The notes under the pieces are model-generated. The model worked only from the letters and a program-made list of their open reading frames with translations, ran no database searches and was not told the DNA's origin. The position numbers were made by a program, and so were the translations under genes. From Loxodes magnus (Eukaryota; Ciliophora; Karyorelictea; Loxodida; Loxodidae): a stretch of DNA of 64,000 bases. Numbering within the stretch: the first letter of the stretch is position 1; each line of letters begins with the position of its first letter. The stretch lies in the NCBI GenBank assembly GCA_946699065.1, contig CAMPDV010000511.1:62001-126000 (forward strand). Reading direction: 5' to 3'. Positions 11,291 through 21,348 of the stretch are shown here, piece by piece.

Positions 11291-11748
11291 GATTAAATTT
11301 TGAAAAACATAGCATTTGCATAATAAAGTAGGAATGAATAAATGCTAGACAGTGAACTTGACTGAAGCAAGATTCCAATAATAAAAAAATGTTAAATAAG
11401 AACGAATAGATATTACTTTAAGGAAAGCGATTAAGACAAAGACTTGAAATTAAAAATCTGTCAAAACAATTAAACTTCAATGCAGTGATATCTTTTTAAA
11501 GGCGGAATAGCAATAATTAATTATTACTATAAAAAAATAAAAAATGATTAACTTCAAGAAAGGCTTTATAACACCTCCTCAAAGTAGATGAAAAAATCTG
11601 AAGCACTTTCTTCTACCACTTCTTAATTTTAATTAGTCCAAGCTTCTTTATTACGAATGGAAATTAGACTCATAACACAAGCACTCAGACTACACAGAAC
11701 CAAATTCACAGATGAATGAACATGATATAAATAAATAATGAGATTATT

Positions 11749-11779
11749 GAGGGCGTAGCACCTCAATCACGCCCAGCTC
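11749..11779 (+). repeat. 31-nt hairpin repeat, copy H2
   Basis: GAGGGCGTAGCACC at the 5' side, GGCGT pairing with ACGCC, and AGCTC at the 3' side followed by TTTAATAAAA. A GC-richer stretch follows from 11,815 to 12,060. Confidence 0.6.
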
Positions 11780-11814
11780 TTTAATAAAAAATTTTAAAGT
11801 TAAAAAAATTCTTT

Positions 11815-12060
11815 GCTGAAATCTTCTACAGTGCTAGCATTCCCTTGTGAGTTTTGTCTTCTATAGGGCCACGATCGTAATGCTACCCTAAGAGACCTTA
11901 GTATCTGGCATCTTTTATCATGAATGCTATTTGATGCCTCTTCAATCTTGGCTTGTTTTCTCTAGCTCCTACAAAGATTTTTGATTGGTTCTTCGTCCAT
12001 GGGTACTTCCTGGTGCTAGAGTATAAGTCAGCTTCAGTTGGAAGCAGCTCCTCCCTATTT
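11815..12060 (+). other. GC-richer island downstream of hairpin H2
   Basis: Balanced composition in an AT-rich background. One plus frame translates well (APTKIFDWFFVHGYFLVLEY), but other frames are also open because stops are sense. It sits in the leader of the LINE, before ORF1. It could be 5' leader or coding sequence of the element. Confidence 0.3.
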
Positions 12061-12199
12061 ATTTATATATAATAATACACTCAACGGGAAAAGGATATCA
12101 TTTTATCTATGATTGGATAGACTTCAATAAAAGGAAGAGCATAAAATAAGAAAAGAATGAAATGGTAAAAAAAATCACAACCTAAGCAATAATTTAACA

Positions 12200-13000
12200 A
12201 AAAGTGAACAAACTATTTCAGCTAACGTACCTGAAGACTAAATGGTAAGAATCTACTAAAATGAATATGATGATCTATCAGATATGACGACCGTAGTTTA
12301 TTTTAACCACTATCTGGAATATACTGATTTAGTAGAGAAAAAAGTCAAAGACGAAGAAGTGATACAAGTGCTTAGGAATCAAATATGGAGCGAGTATGGA
12401 CAAGCATGGCCAAATTAATTGCTACAAAAAACGGAATAGTATATTTGGACTTCAATGATGAAAAAGACACTAGCAATTCGTTTAATTCAGGAAATGAACA
12501 TTCAAAGGTGTTAGATTTTTCCTATTCAAGCAAGAAACTAATTAGAAAACTTTGGCATTCATAACTACCCAGTTTACTTCAAAATAAACGAATATTTAAG
12601 CACGAAGGAAGTAATGGAGAAAATGAGGTAATATGAAAAACCTAGAGGTATAGCATACATATCCAAGCACAAAAATGCTAACAGGTAATAGTGTAGTGTA
12701 CTTAGATTTACAGGATATAGATGAAGTAAAGAGGATATCAGAAGTAATAGACCTGAATGGAAACAAAATGATACAGCACCCAGTAAATTTTATCTGCTAT
12801 CTATGCAAATTGAAAAGGCACACCGACCAACAATGTAGAAGGGTGGAAGCTGCAAAAACGAAAATACTACATGCAAGAGAATTAGAGATGCATGAAAGAT
12901 AAAATTAACAATAAAAAAGCCAGATTTAAAAGCAAATAAGAGGATAATTGAAGAAGGAGAATAAATGATTATAGAGGAAGCAAGGGAAGAAGAGAAGAAA
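12200..13000 (+). pseudogene. LINE ORF1 with CCHC zinc knuckle
   Basis: Forward translation gives a mixed alpha/beta region ending NFGIHNYPVYFKINEYLST (about 12,545-12,605). After a one-frame shift near 12,670 it continues as MLTGNSVVYLDLQDIDEV and reaches a zinc knuckle at about 12,795-12,836: CYLCKLKRHTDQQC, CX2CX4HX4C. ORF1 proteins of this type coat LINE RNA and act as chaperones. The region before the knuckle is in the place where an RRM-like fold is common, but this is not proven. The frameshift suggests decay. The 75-codon segment 12,675-12,902 is free of all three stop codons. Confidence 0.65.
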
Positions 13001-13559
13001 ATAATTTGAGGAGAATAGAAAAATTATTAAAACAACTAAACAATCAAATAATAAAAATAATTTTTATGCTAAATGAATAAATAATTATTATTTTTCATCA
13101 AAAATGGAATTGGACATATGTAAGGTAGAAGAATAGAGAAATATTCAAAAACTAAACGAAATAGAAAGCAATCAACTATATAATAAGATATAATATAAAA
13201 AATCAGAGAAAAGGATAGGATAAGTGATGGTAAAAACGCTAAACCCTAATAGAAGAAATAAGAAACAAAAAAATAGGGTAATGGAGTATGTAAGGAAAAG
13301 CTTAAATAAAGAAAAAAAGTAAAAAGAAATAGAACAAGTTTAAGAAGAAAAATAATAAAATACAAGATAAAATTGAGTAAGAAGCAAACTGAAACAAATT
13401 TTAATTAGAATTTACTATGATAAGAAAAGAAAATAAACAATTATCCAACAACAATTAATTAATAGGAAAAGGCAAAAGAAGAAGACTAGAATAAATAAGA
13501 AGAAGGAAAAGATAGATAATAAGTGGAAAAAGATAAAAAAGGGGAAAGAATTAATAATG

Positions 13560-16500
13560 AAAATAATATAGAAGCAGAGAATGATAGATAGGATGAAAGA
13601 AAGGTGGAGAAGGAAGATGAATAAAATGAAGAAAGTGGGATGAATCAGCAGAGGAGATGAGTGAAAAAAGAAGAATAAGGATAAGTCATAAAAATAGGGA
13701 CAGTAAATGTTAGGGGAGTTAGAAGTGCAAATGGGGCACATATCAAATTCATTGATTCAAAAAATCATCGTATAATGGCAATTTAAGAGATTTAGATTAA
13801 AGATTAAAAGATATGTGTAATATAGCAGGATATAGAAATAAATATATTCTATATTAGAAACGACATATTTAAGGAGATTAGAGAAATGTAGAATGAAATC
13901 AACCAAATGACGCTTTTTAGAGGAGCGAGAGTGATGGTCATTGAAATAATGAAAAAACTGACAGTAATAAATATATATACACCTGTGGCAAGAGACAGCT
14001 AATAATATGAGACATTCTATAACTTAGTGATCGAATTCAAACTATAAGCAACAGAAAAAAGACTTAATGTAATGATCATAGGAGATTAAAATATGCACAT
14101 AGAGTGGTTACCGAAGAAAACAAACTCACCTGGTAAGAGAATGCTACAGTTCATGGAACAGAATAATTTAATGTGCCTAGACCCATTGAAATAGGTACTT
14201 TTGTACACTAAAACAATGAATATAGAATAGATTACTTTTTAAATGAAGATATAATGAGAAAAATTGTGATAAAAAGTGATTTTTATTATTCATACGTAAT
14301 AGGAGATTATAGACCCGGTATAATAAAGGAAAAGATTGCTAAAGAAGTTAGAAAACCATTAAAAATAACAAAAATAAATTACCTACTATTAAAGAAAAAG
14401 AGATCTACAAAAAATTTGAAAGATTTATGCAAGAAATGTCATAGAAGAAGAAATTGATAACTACTAAACGGTACATAGACTTATAAATGATGAAAGAAAA
14501 AGACATAAGATATAAGAAGGAGTTTAAATGGTATGTACAACAGTTAAAATATAAAATTTAGGATATTTAAATACTCAGAAGCAACAAAATAATGTAATAA
14601 AAAATTCAGAAAACGTAGCAAACAAATAAAATAAAGGATAAAGAACAACGAAGAAATAAATGAAAATCAATAAAGCTAGAAATATAGAGAATATCAAAGA
14701 GTAAGACAAAAATAATTTAATCAAGAAAAAAAGATAAAAAAATTAACTTAACCTATTTATGGACAACGTAAATAAAGGAATCCTGAAAGAAATGTGGAAG
14801 AAACTAAAAAGCCTGCTTAATAGAAAAAATAATTAGTGAGTACCCTTATCAAAAGAAGATGTTAAGACTTTCAGGGACGAATGATAGCAGTTATATGAAG
14901 ATGGCGATAATATGATACTAAATAAATTATAAAGCAAGAGACAAATAATGATAAATGAATATGAAATTTGAGAAAACATTAACTAATTGGAGAAATAAAA
15001 GCACCAGGACCTGATGAAATATAAGTAGGAGCAATTTTAATAAGCGGGAAAAAATCAATTGAAGTAACTCGAAAAATAATAGCTAAGAAGATTTAAGAGG
15101 GAGTAATACCTTAGGAGATGAAATAATAATACATAAAATTAATATAAAAAAAAGGAGGATAGACGAACCCGATAAACTATAGACCAATCTCTTATTGAAT
15201 CATGCTTTAAAAATTGTAGACACTTGAGTTTTCTAGTCAATTGTAAGGATATCTACATAATGATGAAAGCGAATATTAATATGGTTTCAAAAAAGGTAAG
15301 TCATGAGACTATGAATCTTCAATCTAAGAACAGTATAGGAATAATCAATGCGGAACAAAAAAGATGTTTTTGTAATGCTTGTTAATATTAAGAAAGATTA
15401 TGAATCAGTGTAAAGAAGATATATGAGAAATCCTAAACAATCTAAAAGTACAGGAATAGATAATTAAACTTCTAGAAAACTTCTTCAGCGAAGAAGAAAT
15501 TAAACTGAAATTTAATGATTAAATAGCAAAATCATTCGCGACAAATAAAGGGCTAAAACAGGGAAGCATAGCGTCGATGAGATTATTTAGCTTGATAATA
15601 GCAAACTTTTCCATAGCTTGGAAGATTAAAAGCTAGGAATTACGATAGACTATAAAAATGAAGAGGGATGAACATAAGAAATATATGTAGGATGTTTTGC
15701 ATATGCAGATAACCTACCCTTAATAAGTGAATGGGAATAATTAGAGGAAGTAATAGAAAATTTAACCTAATGGGCAGAAAAGATAAATTGGAAATTGCAG
15801 ATAAAGCAAAATGAATAGTGTGAAAATCAGCAGAAAATAGTAACTGAGAAAGTATTGGAAATACTATTGAGATGGGAAATTTATGGATCGAAAGAGTTAC
15901 GACCTTTTAGTACCTAGGTCATATAATAGAAGAGAACATCAGTTTTGAAAAACACATGGAGCTAGACTAGAAGCAGCATAAAAATGCATGAATATTGGAA
16001 AAAATAGCAATGAATAAGGGATTAACACCATATAATGAAGAATAATGATAAAATCCTTCGTAAGCTCAGTTTTCAGTTATGGGACAGAAGTGATCTCATA
16101 TTGCGAATAATTTGTAGGAAAATAAATAATGGAGAAATTAGAAATATTATAGAGAAGGTCTTTACGAATAATCATAGATACCCCTTTTTAAGTGCAAAAT
16201 GAGATGTTAGAACATGAATTGCAGTTTATGAAATTTAAGCATTATCTATGACAAAAAATGCTGAGATTAAGAGGCAAATTAATAGGAAACTAAAGAAAAA
16301 AGTAGACGGAATAATGATCGACCTAAGTAAAGAAGAGAATTTTATATATGAAAAATATTGCACAGCAATAAAATTAGAATTAAAAGTTGAAGACAAAGAA
16401 ATATTTATAGATGATGCAGCAATTAAAAAGGAAAGAAAAACACTAATCGTGTAATATGAGAATATAGAGTATACGTAGAAGATAGAGAAAGAATGGAGTA

Positions 16501-16800
16501 AATGATAGCAACATTACAATATAGAAAAATATATTTTGATGAATATGTAGTAGGACCACCCTACTATCCAAGATAGAATAAAAATAGAGAAGAAGAAATA
16601 AGTTACATATTTAGAATAAGAACGAGATGTAATAGAAGATAGGATTCCTTAAAGAAAAACATCTTGTGTGGCAAGTCAATGCCCTTTCTGTAATGAGGCA
16701 AGAGAAAATGAAAGGCATATCATAGAAAAATGTGCAGAATACAAAGAAGGAAGATAAATATGTTTTGAAATCTAAGAGCTATAGGAGTAGAGAGATAAGG
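13560..16800 (+). pseudogene. LINE ORF2: AP endonuclease, reverse transcriptase, C-terminal finger
   Basis: An acidic/basic linker leads into an APE-type endonuclease: IGTVNVRGV (about 13,694), IMAIQEI, NIYTPV, MIIGDQNMH, then RIDYF and SDFYYSYVIGDYRP after a frameshift near 14,190. The RT has KAPGPDEI (about 15,000), NPINYRPIS (about 15,170), motif A LVNIKKDYESV (about 15,380), motif B KGLKQGS (about 15,548) and motif C FAYADN (about 15,693). The end has CPFCNEARENERHIIEKC (about 16,680), the usual LINE Cys/His finger. Motif A has Asn where the first catalytic Asp is expected, and motif C has AsD-Asn instead of Asp-Asp. With the frameshifts this means no active enzyme. Confidence 0.75.
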
Positions 16801-17224
16801 AATGGAACTATTTGATATAATATGAGGTACGGCCAAATTCAAAAAATTCATTAGAACCTAAAAAGAGTTCAGCTGACTTGATAATAAAAGATTATATAAA
16901 AAATATATTAGAAAAAAGGATAAATAGAAAGAAAATTGAATGAATAAAGAAATAGTAAAAGACTATAGAGCAGGAAAAGGATAATTATTATGAATGTATA
17001 AAAGCTTGATAAAGAAGAAAAGAATTAGAAATGAAAATTAGTAAGATATGTAAGAAAAAATAAATTAAGCTTGCAATAAAGATATAATAAAGCTTAATAG
17101 ATAGAAGAAAGAAGAATAAGAGATAATGTTGAGGAAAATGAGGAAGATATGTAACTAATAAGGAAATAATTTTTATTACCTGAAGGCTTACTTGAAAAAA
17201 CAGTAATATATTGAGATATGGAAA

Positions 17225-17255
17225 GAGCTACTCATCAACGAGGTGCTACACACTC
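17225..17255 (-). repeat. 31-nt hairpin repeat, copy H3
   Basis: Minus strand begins GAGTGTGTAGCACCTC and ends AGTAGCTC followed by TTT. It is inverted relative to H2 at the other end of the LINE. Confidence 0.6.
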
Positions 17256-17327
17256 TATAATTAAGTTTTTTTATTTATTACGTGGATTTTATTTAAATGA
17301 TTATTAACTTTTAAAATTATAAATAAA

Positions 17328-18476
17328 ATGCTAAGTGAAAACTAATGCATTAAAATCCTTTACCTTAGAAAACTTTTAAGATCAATCTAATGTAATCAAG
17401 ATATCTAAATTCTATCTAAATTTGGAATAGGAATTGTTAAATATGAAGTCTGCTCAAATCTAAGCTATCTAAAAAACTTTACAGATATAGTTACTTTTAA
17501 ATATAATTCAAATATAAGAAAGAACTATAACATTAAAGCCAAACAATTTTAAGAAGAGAAAATTGATGCACAAAGCCTTTATTATCATGCTACTTCAATA
17601 GAATAAATAACTTCGAATACTTTAGTAATATCTGGCTCACATAGTATAGAATGAAAGAGATTCGATATAAACTCCAAAGATAAAATTTAGAATTATTAGA
17701 TGTAATTCCAAAGATACTTCCACAAAACTAAATTTAATAAAAGAAACTTAATTTATATATTATCTGGGAGATAAAAAAGAGATATATTTGAGTGTGAAGT
17801 TTTCGATATAAAAAGCAAAAGTTTTAGAATCATTTAGCCAATTAAAAACCCAGTAAATCTTTTTGGATGCGATTACAGTTATTAAAAAATTTATATTTTC
17901 GGAGGTTGAAATATTAAAAAAGGAGGTCAAGATACAATATAGGTGTTCGATTAAAGAAGAAACGAATGAAATATATGTGATTAAGTAATAACAAGAAAAG
18001 TACAAACTTCTGCTATTTTCATTCCTTAAATAAAATCTTATCTTATTTATTCTAATCTTAATCCTATAGATACTTAGATATTCGATTTTAAAACAATATA
18101 GGTTAAAGGTTAAAAATATCCAGTACATAGCTCAAGTGATTTTACTTAGCCAATATGAAGTGGGAATCTAGTTTACTAATACAGAAGTGATGATTCACTG
18201 TTAAGTTACGATTTAAGAAGTGAAATGTGGACTAAACTTTGAGAAAGATAAATACATTTAGACTTTAATAAAGTACATTACTAATCTAAAATTTTAAATT
18301 TAAATATTATAAACATTTTTATGGAAGAAATAGTTAAAATGTTTAAAGGGAGAATATCATTAAAAATGGTTCAATAAATAGGTTTATATGTGATAATTTA
18401 ATATAAAATGATTTAATAATTTAAAATTAAAGTAGTTTTATAATTATTTTATAATTAGGCTTAATCTTTTTAATGA
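17328..18476 (+). CDS. Kelch-like repeat protein, copy K4 (intact)
   Basis: From ATG 17328 (MLSENQCIKI) one frame runs to a TGA at 18,474-18,476 (382 residues); conserved sequence with K3 ends near 18,290, so the true stop may be earlier. Motifs in order: KFGIGIVKYE, TSIEQI, RYFHKTKFN, LIYILSG, CEVFDIKSKSFR, FGCDYSYQKIYIFGGWN, TIQVFDQRRNEWN, AIFIPQ, SDFTQPIW. This is the kelch beta-propeller pattern. Many Gln are TAA/TAG and several Trp are TGA (for example in GGWN and NEWN), with aligned residues in K3 using the same codons. It points away from the LINE and is the mirror image of K3 across it. Confidence 0.7.
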
Positions 18477-18479
18477 TAG

Positions 18480-19010
18480 AATTTTCAAAAAGTGCTTTTA
18501 CATAACCTCTAAGAAAAAGATGAGGAAGAAAAAATGAAGAAAAATACCACAACTTTCTTATTCATGTCTTCTTTTAAAATAGATTCTTCAATTAAAGTCA
18601 CATAAGAGTAATTACAAATAATCACTCCTAGATAATCTAAGAAGATTAACATGCAACTGCATCAGCTGAGAACCTGCTATAAAAGAAGAAGGATAGTGAC
18701 AGCCAAGAATCACAACATTAAATTCTTACATATATCTTGGGGATCTCATCAAGGAACTGATTTTAGGAATGACTAGGGAAGATATGGCGAGAGTAATTCC
18801 TGCGCTCACTTGGTTACTTACAAGATGAAAGGAAAAGCATATAAAGAATGGGCGACTAAAGCCTATAAGGGCAGAAAGTTTTAGGATCATTTCGAAGTTG
18901 ATTTTCCCCATAAAGGATTATAGATTAAACAAGAGTAACTTTAAAGATCAATGGGGATATAGAAATCCTAGGAGAACAACAAAAGAAGGAAGTTTTTAAA
19001 ATGAAAAATG
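18480..19010 (+). other. Unrecognised coding-like remnant
   Basis: From about 18,640 the composition becomes balanced. One plus frame gives SYIYLGDLIKELILGMTRED (about 18,724-18,783) and a basic continuation (KPIRAESFRIISKLIFPIKD). The YLGDLI peptide resembles the end of LINE reverse transcriptases (YLG motif), so this may be a second LINE fragment. The evidence is weak. The other frames are also open. Confidence 0.3.
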
Positions 19011-19059
19011 CATTTTTGTTCATAAATAATAAGATCGAAAAGAAGCGAATCAATAATAA

Positions 19060-19145
19060 GCACCAATAATGATGGAAATTGAACAACTAGAACTTGCCTG
19101 TCTCGCAGACGACCCAGTTTCAATCCCCGGCCTCTGAATTTTTCT
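19060..19145 (+). other. Possible tRNA relic
   Basis: GTTTCAATCCC resembles a tRNA B box (GGTTCGANTCC) and is followed by CCGG and, shortly after, TTTTTC. Upstream a GTCT/AGAC stem sits where an anticodon arm could be. The T-stem does not pair, so it would be a decayed copy. It lies about 150 bp from a good tRNA gene. Confidence 0.25.
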
Positions 19146-19297
19146 TTTATTTTTCCGATATTTAAACAATACAAAAATCTTAAGTCATTATTGCAAAAAT
19201 ATTTATGAAACTTTTCTACATCAACCTTATTACTCACATATTTCTTTATCTAAAATAAATATTTTTACATCAAAACTTTTAAATGATATCTAAAAAA

Positions 19298-19371
19298 CGC
19301 CACCGGGTGGACTTGAACCACCGACCTTTTGGTTAACAGCCAAACGCTCTAACCTATTGAGCTACGGAGGC
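19298..19371 (-). tRNA. tRNA-Asn (anticodon GUU)
   Basis: The minus strand gives a full cloverleaf: acceptor GCCTCCG, D-arm with TAGCTCAATAGG, anticodon arm TTGGCTGTTAACCAA with GTT, T-arm GGTGGTTCAAGTCCACC, and discriminator G. A run of T (plus-strand A at 19,292-19,297) directly follows as Pol III terminator. The fourth acceptor pair is U-U, the only irregular pair seen. The length is 74 nt before CCA addition. No intron. Confidence 0.92.
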
Positions 19372-19471
19372 TTATAATATATATATTAAATTATTATTTA
19401 TATCTTATAAACTTTTTTATTACATTTTATAAACTTAAGTTATATTTAAACTTTTTATAGAATATATTATA

Positions 19472-19553
19472 AGATCCGAGGTAGTATAGTGGCTAGTATT
19501 TCTGTTTGAAGGAATTTCTACTTCGTTTAAACTAAATTCCATTGTCTGGAGGC
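19472..19553 (+). other. tRNA-like sequence, probably a decayed tRNA gene
   Basis: GGTAGTATAGTGGCTAGTAT is a near-perfect A box/D-arm of the tRNA-Asp/Glu/Gly kind. The anticodon arm is not regular and the B box is poor (TTTAAACTAAATTCC). It lies 100 bp from tRNA-Asn on the other strand. Either a relic, or a tRNA altered beyond sight recognition. Confidence 0.4.
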
Positions 19554-19659
19554 AAAATAAATATTTAAAAAGTCTTTTTCCAATATTTTAAAATCTTATT
19601 TAGTTCTCTTGATAATTAGCTTTCCTTTGTTAATCTTATTATACTTACTTATATATTAT

Positions 19660-20342
19660 ATTATTCTTTTAATCTTTATTATTTTTATTTTTAAGTAAAT
19701 GTTTTATTTCTATAAACTTCTCCTAGATTATTGAAGTAAAGCTGTTCTTATTCTCTCCTTGTTCTTCTTCATTATTATATTTTAATGTTTTTTACTTTTT
19801 CTAGTCGCTTTTTATTTTTTTTCATTGGATGTCAAAAACATTTTGCATCTCCTATATAGATATTTTCGCTAAATTACATTTTTAGAATTATTTCTTCCTC
19901 CTTTTCTAATTTAGAAATTAATTACCTTCTATATATATTAGATTGACTTGTCCTTCAATTAGTAAGATATTTCTTTTTAATGTTTAATTTTCTATTTATT
20001 TATAAAATTTGTAATTCTATCTTCTAAGGTTGGATATAGATTGACTATTTTGTTTTATTGCTCACTTCATAAGACTTTTAAATATCTTCCTAAGACATAT
20101 ATTTATTTCTTTCTATTTGCTAAAGTATTCCATATATCTTACATTTTCCTTTAAATTCTTGATCTCTTCTTGCAATTTTAATATTAATTTTATTATCTGC
20201 TTAAAGTTTAATTTTTCATTTGTAAAGATCTCAAATGCTTGCTAATGGAAATCTGACTTTACCTATTTTCGAAGTTTTCTTCTGAGGTAGAATATGCCTA
20301 TGTAAAGATGCTTTTGTTGTTAATAATTAATTATTCCATTTA
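19660..20342 (-). CDS. Unrecognised basic protein
   Basis: Starts at ATG 20342-20340 (MEQLIINNKSIF, AYSTSEENFENR). In the ciliate code the minus strand is protein-like to about 19,660. Two frames alternate in quality: one reads YPTLEDRITNFINKQ, the other KIARRDQEFKGKCKIYG and LEKEEEIILKMQFSENIY, so at least one small intron or frameshift is likely. The protein is rich in Lys, Arg and Gln, in line with nucleic-acid binding. YPTLEDRITNFINKQ faintly recalls the helix-turn-helix of CENP-B/pogo-type proteins, but this is too weak for a call. Retroposon R2 is inserted just upstream. Confidence 0.45.
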
Positions 20343-20478
20343 ATCCTATTTCTTTGAAGATAGATGAATCCTTTATTCTTCCTTATACTTTTCACTAATT
20401 TGATTAGTTACATCTTTAATAAGTATTTTAAGTTTTATTTTATATGCACTTTCTATCTACTATATTCAAACTCCTCTC

Positions 20479-21318
20479 TCAATAATAATAATAATAATAG
20501 TAAACTAAATGTTAAAAAAATGTTTTGGCATATTCTGGACTTTCAACCAGTTCCTGCCGCCATTTTTTTGACTCGGATGGATACCGCGACCATTTTTTTT
20601 ATGTGGATGGTTACCACTGATTGCTTTCAAAAGAGCGCATAGGCAGTTTTTATTTGTATATTCCTGTTGGAGTTATCCATAGAAAATTCAATGCTCTTCA
20701 TGTTCTTTATTATACCTTTTCATTTAATTTTTTTCATTCTCAGCATCTTCTTAATAAGTGGTAATTGGATTGGCAATATCAACATTATTTTTTAATCTTC
20801 TTTTGACTAATATGTTTTTTAAATAGCTTATTTTCAATATTTTCTAGTCTTTTAATTAAGTTATTATCATATCTAATTTCTTTCTGTTCTTAAACACTTT
20901 ATAATGGAGTGAAAGTTTTTTCGATTTCCATCTTTGATGTACGTTAAGATTTTTATTGCGATTACATTCAAAGTTGTTCTTCCGTTATTACCTTGTTTTC
21001 TATTAGCTGATTCTTAAGGATTTCCATTTCATTATTTTGCACGTCAATGTTTGTTGTAAGTTCCCGTATTAATAAGTCTTAATTATATATTGTTTCTTCG
21101 TATCGGGATATAATTTTTTACATTTGTTCGATCTTTTGTCGTAGTTCCTCTGAAATATCTGATTTAAATTCCTCAGCTTGCAAAGTTCCGATCATTATTT
21201 TACCTTATGAGTCGGAGCTTGATTCTTCTTATTGTTTTGCTTTTTATCGAAGAACTTAAGCAGCCTTTTTCCGAGCATTTCTTATTTGATTTTTATTTAA
21301 TCTAATGTTCTGCTCCAT
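20479..21318 (-). CDS. ORF1/gag-like protein with coiled coil and CCHC zinc knuckle
   Basis: ATG 21318-21316 opens a 280-codon frame (MEQNIRLNKNQIRNARKKAA) ending at TGA 20481-20479. The stop itself lies in the target-site duplication, so the host target supplied it. A basic N-terminus precedes a coiled coil (EELRQKIEQMQKII, NNEMEILKNQLIENK), then the zinc knuckle CWYCQSNYHLLRRC (about 20,770), CX2CX4HX4C, and a Trp-rich tail. Internal TGA and TAA/TAG codons read as Trp and Gln. Related to R1 by layout and knuckle; the N-termini differ. Expected role is binding of retroposon RNA. Confidence 0.7.
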
Positions 21319-21333
21319 CTTTTTTTTTTTTTT
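20487..21333 (-). mobile_element. Short ORF1-only retroposon (copy R2) with 17-bp target-site duplication
   Basis: ACTCCTCTCTCAATAAT occurs at 20,470-20,486 and again at 21,334-21,350, a perfect 17-bp duplication. Between the copies, on the minus strand, an A-run is followed at once by an ATG, one ORF, and a short (ATT)n tail next to the other duplication. Size is 847 bp. Like R1 it has only an ORF1 with a zinc knuckle and no RT. The intact ORF and perfect duplication suggest a recent insertion. It landed at the end of the similarity between K5 and K2. Confidence 0.8.
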
Positions 21334-21348
21334 ACTCCTCTCTCAATA

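Larger units (their letters stand above)
11545..17255 (+). mobile_element. Degenerate APE-type non-LTR retrotransposon (LINE)
   Basis: It encodes, in order, an ORF1 with a CCHC zinc knuckle (about 12.8 kb), an AP-like endonuclease (13.7-14.3 kb), a reverse transcriptase (15.0-15.8 kb) and a C-terminal Cys/His finger (16.68-16.74 kb), the standard LINE layout. The first 150 bp resemble the start of retroposon R1. Hairpins of one family lie near both ends, at 11,749-11,779 (plus) and 17,225-17,255 (minus), so they form an inverted pair. Several frameshifts and altered RT catalytic residues show that it is dead. Exact ends and a target-site duplication were not established. The whole element sits between kelch copies K3 and K4. 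Confidence 0.75.

Noticed and set aside
13415-13741. 108-codon minus-strand ORF rich in Phe/Leu/Ile
   Set aside because: It is the reverse of the Lys/Glu-rich linker of LINE ORF2, which continues in frame into the endonuclease on the plus strand.
19790-20050. CENP-B/pogo-like helix-turn-helix in the 19.7-20.3 kb protein
   Set aside because: Rests on one short peptide (YPTLEDRITNFINKQ) in a frame that competes with another; no transposase motif found.
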